Source: Streptococcus himalayensis
GTDB taxonomy: Bacteria > Bacillota > Bacilli > Lactobacillales > Streptococcaceae
DNA length: 64,000 bases
Assembly: GCF_001708305.1 (NCBI RefSeq)
Contig: NZ_CP016953.1
Span: forward strand, 1,817,501 to 1,881,500
Direction: 5' to 3'
Below are positions 55,555-63,464 of the stretch, in pieces. The stretch's first letter is position 1; every line of letters starts with the position of its first letter. Under the pieces are notes generated by a model that worked only from the letters and a program-made list of their open reading frames with translations, was not told where the DNA came from and made no database searches. The position numbers and the translations under genes are program-made.

Positions 55555-56010
55555 ATGAAAAAATCATTTATTTCTAGTGAATATCTCTTTGTTTTCTTTC
55601 ATCTTTATTGCCTGATTTATCTGTATCGCTCTCAAGTCTATGAGCCTGTATCTACTCCTTTATTTTGGTTGCTAGGGCTTGGAGTACTTCTAGCTTTGGC
55701 CATGGTTCTGTTCAACTACTTCCTCTACCCTCGGTGGCAGAGAGGTCTGTGGCCGCTAATCTTCATCCTCTTGACCCAGTACATACTTATCTTTCTCTAC
55801 GATGGTTGGCTCATCCAGTCCCTTTCTCATCTAAACGCTCGTCCTTCTCAGATAGAGCATGTCCAATTTATGCTCTCACTCAACTTTTGGTTTTCTCCCT
55901 TGATGATGGCGATGGATGTCTTTCACTATCAGGATATGGTTCATGAAGCCAATCATCCCAATTCCCTCTTTGGTATTCAATTCCTTAAAAACAAAAAGAA
56001 AACCCACTAA
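55555..56010 (+). CDS. Four-helix membrane protein, hypothetical
   Basis: A 151-aa integral membrane protein with four predicted helices and a charged C-terminus (QFLKNKKKTH). AAAGGAGG is 7 nt upstream. An extended -10-like TATACT lies about 25 bp before it. Family not recognised. The broken genes that follow have the same orientation and may have formed an operon with it. Confidence 0.65.
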   Translation: MKKSFISSEYLFVFFHLYCLIYLYRSQVYEPVSTPLFWLLGLGVLLALAMVLFNYFLYPRWQRGLWPLIFILLTQYILIFLYDGWLIQSLSHLNARPSQIEHVQFMLSLNFWFSPLMMAMDVFHYQDMVHEANHPNSLFGIQFLKNKKKTH

Positions 56011-56027
56011 ATGCTGGAGGTCTGACC

Positions 56028-56263
56028 ATGCGAAAATGATTTATTCCGAAAGAATGTCTGAGTTTCCCTTATCAGTGCATTTTGCGTGACTATTTTCCTG
56101 TCAGCCAAGACAGCTTGAACTGGCTAAAGGGGGAGGTAGCCCTGACATTTTTAATAGTATGATTAGGTTTCGATCCCTATTGTTAGAAATGCTCTATTTG
56201 ATACTTATCTTTCTTTTGGACGCTAGTTTATCTCCCCATCCATGGCTATTATTTACTTGTTTT
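56028..56263 (+). pseudogene. Membrane-protein gene remnant cut by a MITE
   Basis: GGAGG then ATG CGA AAA TGA: a stop at codon 4, after which the frame stays open for 40 codons (FIPKECLSFPYQCILRDYFP ... KGEVALTFLIV) to a stop at 56160. This overlaps, as ATGA, a second 35-codon frame MIRFRSLLLEMLYLILIFLL ending exactly where MITE copy 2 begins. It looks like one or two decayed genes downstream of the four-helix protein. The original product is unknown. Confidence 0.5.
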
Positions 56264-56413
56264 TGAGAAGTTGTATCCACAATATCATGATGCATTTTAA
56301 AGACAACCTCTGATGATACTAACTTTTCAGCATGCTAGGAAGCTAATTTGTGAAAATATCGCAAATTTTTCTTAGTTTAAAGAGCCTGTGACAGTGTGAA
56401 TACAGAACCTGCG
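56264..56413 (-). repeat. MITE family A, copy 2
   Basis: Shares with copy 3 the core CCTCTGATGATACTRACTTT, then CAGCATGCTAGGAAG and the end GTGACAGTGTGAATACAG. Terminal repeats are decayed (TGAGAAGTTGTATCC and GTGAATACAGAACCT). Same orientation as copy 3. Confidence 0.75.
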
Positions 56414-56559
56414 AAAATAAGGTAGCTAGCTATATCTGAAGGAGAATAAAGCTATCGTACCAGTTAGCAGACAAGTAGCTTCTCGATTTATCTAATAGCT
56501 TTCTTTTTTACTTTAATTGGATAGCACCGAATGGCCAAACAATCCCTACAAGACAGTGG

Positions 56560-56820
56560 ACAGGATTTCACGTCAAACGCATGAAGAAAATTTTTCCAAA
56601 TTATTTCTAAAATATGATTTTTTATTCTGAAATATTGAAAACCAATACCCATAATTGCTGAAAACGAAACTTTCATGTAGTATTAAAGGATGAAAAACTA
56701 GAGAATTTCTCGAAAATCCTTCGAATTTTTTTAAAATAAGGTTATCAAAGTAGGCGTTTTGCTGTTTTCACAACTTTTTCAACGAATGATTTTCTTCATG
56801 CGTCTGTCGTGACAGGATTT
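56560..56820. mobile_element. MITE family B with 9-bp target duplication
   Basis: A 243-bp element (56569-56811) between direct repeats ACAGGATTT (56560-56568 and 56812-56820). The ends CACGTCAAACGCATGAAGAA and CACGACAGACGCATGAAGAA are inverted repeats of about 25 bp. No transposase; the internal sequence is AT-rich. It sits 9 bp upstream of the -35 of the ABC-F promoter. Confidence 0.88.
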
Positions 56821-56829
56821 AGCAAACCA

Positions 56830-56858
56830 TTGACAGAATTAGATTTCTATGATACAGT
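56830..56858 (+). promoter_or_regulatory. Promoter of the ABC-F leader
   Basis: TTGACA (56830-56835) and TACAGT (56853-56858) with a 17-bp spacer. Transcription would start near 56865, giving a leader of about 280 nt. Confidence 0.7.
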
Positions 56859-56864
56859 AAGCGT

Positions 56865-57145
56865 ATACATATCTGGAGGTAATAGGAGAATGAACAACTA
56901 AGTCTATTGGTGAACGTTTGAGTACGGAAAATGACGTAGCCTTGCTACAGTCTTTTGCGTGCCGACATACTTTCCCTAGTAGACAGATAGTGGTTTGTAT
57001 CTCCTTTTTTGCGTGGACTTTTTGGGTCCTATCCTCTTTTTAAAAGGAAGTATTTGATACGAAACCCCAGCTCTACTAGCTAAAGTAGGGCTATTTTTGC
57101 ATCTTGAAAGAGCGGTTTCTTGCTTATTTTCAAAAAGGAGGATTT
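56865..57145 (+). promoter_or_regulatory. Attenuator-like leader of the ABC-F gene
   Basis: A long leader. GGAGG is followed by a 3-codon ORF Met-Asn-Asn-stop at 56890-56901. GTGGTTTGTATC (56991 on) can pair with GATACGAAACC (57057 on). An intrinsic terminator at 57069-57098 (AGCTCTACT/AGTAGGGCT then ATTTTTG) precedes the coding sequence. This layout matches ribosome-stalling attenuators of antibiotic-inducible ABC-F genes. Confidence 0.7.
57069..57098 (+). terminator. Leader terminator upstream of the ABC-F gene
   Basis: 9-bp stem (one wobble), 6-nt loop, then ATTTTTGC, ending 48 bp before the ABC-F start codon. Confidence 0.8.
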
Positions 57146-58681
57146 ATGTTACAGATTAGACACTTAACCATGACTCATGAAAAAGATTTGACGGATTTGG
57201 TGACTGACCTATCTCTAGTCGTAAATAGAGGGGATAAGGTTGCTCTGATTGGAGAGGAGGGAAACGGAAAATCCAGTCTCCTCAAATGGATGATGAAAGA
57301 AGAGTTGGTTCAATCCTACATTCAGTTTACAGGGCAGATTCACCGAGATTTCGTCTATTATAGCTTTATTCCCCAGCAGTTACCAAAGCGACTGGAAACA
57401 CTCACGCTCAACGATTATTTCTTTGGTCCAAGTGAGAGGAACGTGGACTATACTGCCCTCTGCCGCTATGCCAAGGAATTGCAATTTGACAGCGATCGTT
57501 TCGCAGATGCACAACTGCTTTCAGCCCTATCTGGTGGGGAAAAATTAAAAATTCAACTCATCAAAGAATTATCTCTAGAAACAGACATTCTCTTTCTCGA
57601 CGAACCTTCTAATGATTTGGATTTGGCAACCCTCAAATGGCTAGAACGATTTATTCAACAAACTCCTAAAACCGTAATTTTTGTCTCTCACGATGAAGCC
57701 TTTTTACGTCAAACCGCTACGAAAATCATCCATTTAGAACGCATTAAAAAACGCCAAGTAGCACGGACAACAGTTCAAACACTAAATTACGCTAGCTACG
57801 CCCAAGGGCGGGAAGACCAGTTTCAGCGTCAGCTCAAGCAGGCACGCAACGAACGCTTGGAACATCAAAAGAAACTGGCACGCCACCACCGCATTCATCA
57901 AAGTGTCGAGTATACCGTCCGCAACACCCATAACGCAACCGCAGGACGACTAATTGCCAAAAAGATGAAGGCTGTCCTTGCCCAAGAAAAACGCTATGAA
58001 AAAGAAGCTGCTGCTCTGACCGAACTTCCAACTCAAGAAGATCACATTCGCTTGTATTTTAACGAGATAGAGAGCTTGCCAGCTCATAAACCCATTATCG
58101 AACTAGTTCACTACTCGCTTCAAGTAGGAGATACAATCTTAGTTCCGAGTGTGCATTTTCGCTTTTTGGCCCAGGAAAAGATAGGCATTATCGGCACAAA
58201 TGGTGCTGGAAAATCGAGCCTCCTCAAGCAAATCTATCGTATGTTACAAGAGCAAGCTAGTTATTCGATTGGATATATGCCCCAGAATTATCCAGACCTG
58301 CTTGATGCAACTGCTTCACCACTTGATTTTCTGACACATTCGCCTGATAAAAAAGAGGAGGAACGAGTTCTCACTCATCTGGCTAGTCTCCAATTTAGCC
58401 GAGAAGAGGCTCGCCATCCGATTTCCTCTCTATCTGGCGGTCAACAAGCCAAGCTACTCCTACTAAAAATGGTCCTAGAGGCCAGTCCAGTCTTGTTACT
58501 GGATGAGCCTACACGGAATTTTTCGCCGACTTCCCAGCCTCAAGTACGGCAACTCTTTCAGGATTTTAAAGGAGCAATCTTAGCTGTATCCCATGACCGA
58601 ACCTTTCTCAAAGAAGTGTGCGATAAGGTTTACCAGCTGGATCAAAATGGATTGACTGAAATTCGTAAGGAAGAATTGTAA
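57146..58681 (+). CDS. ABC-F protein, ribosome-protection type
   Basis: A 511-aa protein with two ABC domains and no membrane segment. Domain 1 has Walker A GEEGNGKSS, signature LSGGEKL and Walker B LFLDEPSNDLD. A basic interdomain helix pair (about 215-295, rich in Arg/Lys/Gln/His) would reach into the ribosome. Domain 2 has GTNGAGKSS, LSGGQQAK and Walker B LLLDEPTRNFSPTS, where TRNFSP replaces the usual TNHLD. The start at 57146 has AAAGGAGG 6 nt upstream. The long attenuator leader argues for an antibiotic-inducible resistance role (macrolide, lincosamide, pleuromutilin or streptogramin class), which is inference. It is convergent with the MFS gene, 4 bp apart. Confidence 0.88.
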   Translation: MLQIRHLTMTHEKDLTDLVTDLSLVVNRGDKVALIGEEGNGKSSLLKWMMKEELVQSYIQFTGQIHRDFVYYSFIPQQLPKRLETLTLNDYFFGPSERNVDYTALCRYAKELQFDSDRFADAQLLSALSGGEKLKIQLIKELSLETDILFLDEPSNDLDLATLKWLERFIQQTPKTVIFVSHDEAFLRQTATKIIHLERIKKRQVARTTVQTLNYASYAQGREDQFQRQLKQARNERLEHQKKLARHHRIHQSVEYTVRNTHNATAGRLIAKKMKAVLAQEKRYEKEAAALTELPTQEDHIRLYFNEIESLPAHKPIIELVHYSLQVGDTILVPSVHFRFLAQEKIGIIGTNGAGKSSLLKQIYRMLQEQASYSIGYMPQNYPDLLDATASPLDFLTHSPDKKEEERVLTHLASLQFSREEARHPISSLSGGQQAKLLLLKMVLEASPVLLLDEPTRNFSPTSQPQVRQLFQDFKGAILAVSHDRTFLKEVCDKVYQLDQNGLTEIRKEEL

Positions 58682-58685
58682 AAAC

Positions 58686-59867
58686 CTAGTCCTTCAACGA
58701 CCGTCTCTGGTAGAGATGAGCCCACAAAGACAAGCCCAATACAGCTAAGCCAATCAAGAAAAAACTGACTAAATGAATACTAGAGGTGATGGTCATCAGA
58801 AAGGTTGCAATCGGCATAAAAAGAATAGCCAAGGTGTAAATCGTGCTAAAAACGCGTCCCATATAGTGTTTATCGACCTTGGTCTGAACCTGACTGAAAA
58901 AATGAATATTAAAAATAGTCATAAATAACTCGCAGATGAGATTGCCAGCAAAGGCAAGGAGCAAGAATTTCGGAAATAGAACGGGCAGAGCCATAAGACA
59001 AACACCAAGTCCAGTCATGGCAAGTACCAACGAAAGATTTTCCAAATAATCCTTGAACTTTTTAGATAAGACCGCTCCTAAAATAGAGCCGATAGCTCCC
59101 ATGGTTAAAATGGTTGCATAGCTTCCAGAAGCATGATACAAGTGGTCGGTAAATGGAAGCAGATAATTAAAGGCTGCAAAGAAGAAATTAACGGCTGAAG
59201 CAAGAAGCAATAAAAAGAAAATCTCTTTTTGAGACCGGATATACACAAGTCCTGCCTTGATATCGCTCAAGACACCCCTCACCGTTAAGGCCGTTTCCTT
59301 CTTTTCTAGTTCATGATTGGGTAGGAAAAAGACCAAGGCAGCAGCCACGAGAAAGGTCACACCATCCACCAACAGCGTCACATGTAAACTGGCATAATGA
59401 AGCACTAAGAAAGATAGGACAGGAGCTGACACACTAATTACCTGCAACACCATTTCCAAATGTGCATTGTAGGTAATGATTTCTTCTTTTGCCACAATTT
59501 CTGTAATATAAGATTTATTGGCTGGTCTGGAAAATGCAAATGCAATAGCTTGTAGGATATTAGCTACAATCAATCCTGCAATCAAACTTTTTTGATCCGA
59601 TAAACAGGAAATTCCCAAACATAAGATGGCACACAGGATGTCTGTCGTCATCAAGATTTTCCTGCGTGAAAAGCGGTCGGAAATCACACCGCCGATAGGA
59701 TTGACGAGTAAAGAAGTTACCAAATCTGAAATCTGATACACCCCTAAAACGGTTTCTCCCAATTTTCCAAGAGAGGCTAACCAGACACTATTTCCATAAT
59801 CATACAGCATATTCCCTATTTTATTGATTGCTCCACGTGCAATCAGTTGCATGGCTTGTCGATTCAT
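58686..59867 (-). CDS. MFS transporter, DHA3-like
   Basis: A 393-aa membrane protein with about twelve helices. The loop motif GGVISDRFSRRKILM after helix 2 and FAFSRPANKSYITEIVAKEE are typical of the DHA3/macrolide-efflux-like group. Its ribosome site AAGGAGGG lies inside the right arm of a long inverted repeat that also covers its extended -10. It is downstream of an Rgg regulator on the same strand; drug or peptide export under Rgg control is inferred. Confidence 0.88.
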   Translation of the reverse strand: MNRQAMQLIARGAINKIGNMLYDYGNSVWLASLGKLGETVLGVYQISDLVTSLLVNPIGGVISDRFSRRKILMTTDILCAILCLGISCLSDQKSLIAGLIVANILQAIAFAFSRPANKSYITEIVAKEEIITYNAHLEMVLQVISVSAPVLSFLVLHYASLHVTLLVDGVTFLVAAALVFFLPNHELEKKETALTVRGVLSDIKAGLVYIRSQKEIFFLLLLASAVNFFFAAFNYLLPFTDHLYHASGSYATILTMGAIGSILGAVLSKKFKDYLENLSLVLAMTGLGVCLMALPVLFPKFLLLAFAGNLICELFMTIFNIHFFSQVQTKVDKHYMGRVFSTIYTLAILFMPIATFLMTITSSIHLVSFFLIGLAVLGLSLWAHLYQRRSLKD

Positions 59868-59923
59868 AAAAACCCTCCTTACTGATTTGCTCTCATTATA
59901 GCAAAATCAGTAAGAAGGGTTTT
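59868..59923 (-). promoter_or_regulatory. Inverted repeat over the MFS promoter
   Basis: Arms of about 23 bp (AACCCTYCTTACTGATTT and complement) with an 8-nt centre containing TATAAT (59895-59900), preceded by TGC as an extended -10. Because transcription would start in or after the centre, the mRNA could not form the full hairpin. It is better explained as an operator, perhaps for the Rgg protein. Confidence 0.7.
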
Positions 59924-59982
59924 AAAATTTGCATATTTGGGAAATTTGGATAGCTTTTTCAACAATAAGATTGAAAATTGAG

Positions 59983-60858
59983 CTATTCATCCCTATCAGG
60001 CACCACAAATCGGTCAAAATGCTCCTGATAGTAGGTCACTTGATGAGGGGTGTCTGTCCACTCAAAAATCGACATGGCCCGCTTCATCTGCACAATTCCT
60101 GCTAACTCCTGCCCTTTTTGATAAGCTGTGAAGCCGTCCACATACAACAAAATGGTTTTCTCAAAAATTTTATCCGTATCTTTCAAAAGACGCCTTGCCT
60201 GTTGCTCAAAATACTCGGCCTTCTCAAATTCCTTTTGCTCCGCAGCATGTAGCCAAAAGTTCAAAGCAAGAACAATGACTAGCTCTTTGTGTCTACTAAT
60301 ATGCTGATAAAAGTCCTCACGCTCCAGAATTTCACGACCTATACGGTACACATAATCCACCTCATAAAAAGAGTAAAGATTGCCAATGAGAATCATTTCG
60401 TACATAGACCACTCCTCCACCTGAAAGAGATAATCAGACACCAAGTCCAAATCAGACTGCGCTATCTGTAAGGACGGATTCCGTTGGCACATCAATCCTT
60501 GGAGTAAAATCATATTTAAACGATGATAATACTGCTCTGGATATCGCTTGTAGAGTTCTAGCTCCTCAGCCTGTAAGGCACGTAACCCTTCTATATCTTT
60601 TTGGTAATACAATTTTACCCAAGTCGTTATGAACTGACTAATGGCTGGCTTTTGAAAGCCTCTCACAGCATCCATGAAATTCTCCATGGTGATATGAATA
60701 TTGTCGAGCAAGGGCAAAAACTTCCCCAAGACCAGATCCGACTCTCCACGCTCAAAGCGAGAAAGCTGAGAAACAGACAACGTCTCACCAGCAGCTTCTT
60801 CCAGCGTAAACTGACCATTCAGACGAAACTTTCTAAACATAGCCCCTAATTCTTCCAT
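59983..60858 (-). CDS. Rgg/GadR/MutR-family regulator
   Basis: A 291-aa regulator. The N-terminal helix-turn-helix (FTLEEAAGETLSVSQLSRFERGES) is followed by a C-terminal tetratricopeptide-like helical array that in this family binds short peptides. The start at 60858 is chosen for GGGGGA 5 nt upstream. No small hydrophobic pheromone ORF of the SHP type was found nearby, so it may be a stand-alone Rgg. Its likely target is the MFS gene downstream. Confidence 0.9.
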   Translation of the reverse strand: MEELGAMFRKFRLNGQFTLEEAAGETLSVSQLSRFERGESDLVLGKFLPLLDNIHITMENFMDAVRGFQKPAISQFITTWVKLYYQKDIEGLRALQAEELELYKRYPEQYYHRLNMILLQGLMCQRNPSLQIAQSDLDLVSDYLFQVEEWSMYEMILIGNLYSFYEVDYVYRIGREILEREDFYQHISRHKELVIVLALNFWLHAAEQKEFEKAEYFEQQARRLLKDTDKIFEKTILLYVDGFTAYQKGQELAGIVQMKRAMSIFEWTDTPHQVTYYQEHFDRFVVPDRDE

Positions 60859-60992
60859 TTTTCCCCCAGCATTCAACAGTCTATCATTCCCTTGATACTA
60901 GCAGCAAACTAGCTCCATCCTTCTCCTCAAAAACTTTCCATTCAAAGTCAGCTCTTTGACGGAAAGTCCGCTTCTTTCTTGATAGGCTAGCA

Positions 60993-62879
60993 CTAAACAC
61001 TTTCTGACAGCTCTTCCCATTCTGCCAATAAGTTCATCTGCTCCTCTTGCTTTTTCTCCAAGTCTTCTTGCAATTTCATCAGATCCGCTGCATCGTTAAT
61101 CGAAAGCATCTCTTCTTGAATCTGAGCCAGCTCACTATCGATAGCTTCTATCCTTTCTTCCAGCTGCTCAATACGACGAAGAATCTTTCGTTGCTCTTTT
61201 TGGCTTTCTTTCTGGGCTTGATAATCCAGATTTCCAGCTGATACAACGGTCACAGCCTCTTCTATTGGCTGAGCCAACTCTGTTTTTTTAGTCTGGTAAT
61301 AATCATAATCCCCTAGATAGAGCCTACTTCCGCTCTCGGAAATTTCCAAAACATGGGTCGCCACTCGATTGATAAAATAGCGGTCATGACTGACAAACAG
61401 AAGAGTGCCATCAAAATCAATCAAAGCACTCTCTAGCACTTCCTTACTATCAATATCCAAATGGTTGGTCGGCTCGTCCAAGATGAGAAAATTGTTATTT
61501 TCCATGGACAATTTTGCAAGCAATAAGCGAGCCCGTTCACCACCAGACAGCATTCCCACTGTTTTTTTAACATCATCTCCTGAAAACAGAAAAGCTCCCA
61601 GGCGATTGCGAATCTCTACCTCTGGTGTCAATTTGAAATCATTCCATAGCTCATCCAAAACCGTATTTTGTGGCGTAAGCTTGCTCTGGGTCTGGTCGTA
61701 ATAGCCCACTTCGACATTGGCACCAAGCTTGGCTTCGCCTTTGATAAAGGGGACTTGGCCCATCACTGACTTGATTAAGGTGGATTTGCCAATGCCATTT
61801 GGCCCGACAATGGCCACAGCCTGAAGCTTGCGAACATCCAGAGAAATCGGTTCCGCCAAAACCTCGTTATCATAGCCGATCGCTGCATTTTCGACAGTTA
61901 GGACAATATTGCCTGATACCTTGTCGGCTTGAAAGGCTATATGGGCTGATTTTTTACCCATGTCCGGCTTATCCAGACGTTCCATTTTCTCCAATTGTTT
62001 ACGCCGCGATTGAGCCCGCTTGGTCGTTGAAGCACGCACGATATTTTTCTGAACAAATTCTTCCAGCTTAGCAATTTCTTTTTGCTGTTTCTCATAGTTT
62101 TTAGCTTCGGTCAAGAGTTTCTGCTCTTTTTGCTCCACAAACTGCGAGTAATTGCCCACATACCGATCCAAAGAATGCTTAGTCAAATCAAGTGTAATCG
62201 TTGCCACCTTATCAAGGAAATAGCGGTCATGGCTGACCAGGATCAATGCTCCACTGTAATTAGATAAATAGGTTTCCAGCCAGGCAATCGTTTCGATGTC
62301 CAAGTGGTTGGTCGGCTCGTCCAAGACCAAAAGCTCAGGTTTTTCAAGTAACATTTTAGCAAGGGCTAAGCGGGTATTTTGCCCACCAGACAGCTCAGCA
62401 ATCTTCATCTGCCACATGGATTCGTCAAATTTAAAGCCATTTAAAATAGATCGGATATCCGCTTCATAGGTAAAGCCACCCGCTAGACGAAATTCCTCAG
62501 ATAGGCTATCATAGGTCTGAATTAGCTGTTCCAACGCTTGTCCTGTCAACTCACCCATCTGCAATTCCATATCCCGCAGGCGTTTTTCGGTCTGACGCAA
62601 ATCCTTAAAAACCTGCAGCATTTCATCATAGATGGTATTGTCTGACTCAAAACGGCTATCCTGTGCTAGGTAGGACAGGGTTAAATCCCGTTTTTTTTGA
62701 ATCATGCCCGAGGTCGGCTCTTCTTCCCCTACAAGGATTTTTAAAAAGGTTGATTTTCCTGCGCCATTTTTCCCAACCAGCGCAATGCGGTCTCGTTCAT
62801 CAATTTGAAAAGAGAGATTGTCAAAGAGCACCTCTCCAGCAAAAGAACGTTCAATTTTCGTTGCTTGTAAGATAATCAT
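60993..62879 (-). CDS. ABC-F ATPase, YdiF/Uup-like
   Basis: A 628-aa housekeeping translation factor with two ABC domains. Walker A sequences are GKNGAGKST and GPNGIGKST; both Walker B motifs are canonical (VLDEPTNHLD and ILDEPTNHLD). The interdomain linker (about 235-310) is Lys/Arg/Gln rich and a C-terminal coiled coil (about 540-625, rich in Glu/Gln) completes the YdiF/Uup architecture. The start at 62879 is chosen because the family begins MIILQATKIER; the ribosome site is weak. Unlike the inducible ABC-F at 57 kb, it has no long leader. Confidence 0.92.
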   Translation of the reverse strand: MIILQATKIERSFAGEVLFDNLSFQIDERDRIALVGKNGAGKSTFLKILVGEEEPTSGMIQKKRDLTLSYLAQDSRFESDNTIYDEMLQVFKDLRQTEKRLRDMELQMGELTGQALEQLIQTYDSLSEEFRLAGGFTYEADIRSILNGFKFDESMWQMKIAELSGGQNTRLALAKMLLEKPELLVLDEPTNHLDIETIAWLETYLSNYSGALILVSHDRYFLDKVATITLDLTKHSLDRYVGNYSQFVEQKEQKLLTEAKNYEKQQKEIAKLEEFVQKNIVRASTTKRAQSRRKQLEKMERLDKPDMGKKSAHIAFQADKVSGNIVLTVENAAIGYDNEVLAEPISLDVRKLQAVAIVGPNGIGKSTLIKSVMGQVPFIKGEAKLGANVEVGYYDQTQSKLTPQNTVLDELWNDFKLTPEVEIRNRLGAFLFSGDDVKKTVGMLSGGERARLLLAKLSMENNNFLILDEPTNHLDIDSKEVLESALIDFDGTLLFVSHDRYFINRVATHVLEISESGSRLYLGDYDYYQTKKTELAQPIEEAVTVVSAGNLDYQAQKESQKEQRKILRRIEQLEERIEAIDSELAQIQEEMLSINDAADLMKLQEDLEKKQEEQMNLLAEWEELSESV

Positions 62880-62932
62880 GTCTTTATTGTACCAAATTCT
62901 GTTTGTTTCTGAAAGGGACGATAGAAAAAGCA

Positions 62933-62950
62933 CACGGCAAACGCATGAAG
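62933..62950 (+). repeat. Possible MITE family B end
   Basis: CACGGCAAACGCATGAAG differs by one base from the family B terminus at 56569. No matching second end was found, so it may be a solo end. The rest of 62951-63247 has no recognisable gene. Confidence 0.45.
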
Positions 62951-63247
62951 CACTTATTTCTCAATAATTGCACAGTTTAAAACAGATATGTTTATTGCTT
63001 TTCCTACAGTAAACGATTTAAAATAGAATAGATATTTTTTGAAATACCTGAGCTTTGACATGCAGAAAACTTCATGTTCACTCTAACCATCTTTTCTGCA
63101 TTTGTCACAGAAAAAGCAGGCACCTCTCTCTAGTTTGTCTATAAAAGAAAATAGTTCTTGTTGTACTTCATTTCTCTTTTAAGAGAATTTTCGTCCTGCC
63201 ACCATTGATAAACCAGGTCCCTTCTCACTAGAATTGCTTGAATTGAC

Positions 63248-63425
63248 TGAGAACCTGTATTTGCCATGTCATCATTTCTTTAACAAACAATTAATGTATG
63301 ATCATTTCACAAAATCGACCTCTGATGATACTGACTTTTCAACATCCTAGGAAGTTAAACTTATGAAATGTTCATCTATTTCTCTTGTTTTAAAGCTCCT
63401 GTGATGGCGTGAATACAGGTTCTTA
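63248..63425 (-). repeat. MITE family A, copy 3 (most complete)
   Basis: About 178 bp with ends TGAGAACCTGTATTTGCC and GGCGTGAATACAGGTTCTTA, which are inverted repeats of about 18 bp with mismatches. The internal core GACTTTTCAACATCCTAGGA is shared with the other copies. No clear target duplication beyond TG/TA. No coding capacity. Confidence 0.82.
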
Positions 63426-63464
63426 TTTTTTTGCTACTCTACCTATAAAGTCCTTCCGCCCGTG

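Noticed and set aside
56488..56676. A 62-aa minus-strand ORF
   Set aside because: It spans the left end of MITE B and its target duplication, so it was created by the insertion.
60880..60992. Possible SHP-type pheromone ORF upstream of rgg
   Set aside because: Only a six-codon frame (MELVCC) with a good ribosome site exists. It is too short and not a hydrophobic SHP-like precursor; recorded as unconvincing.
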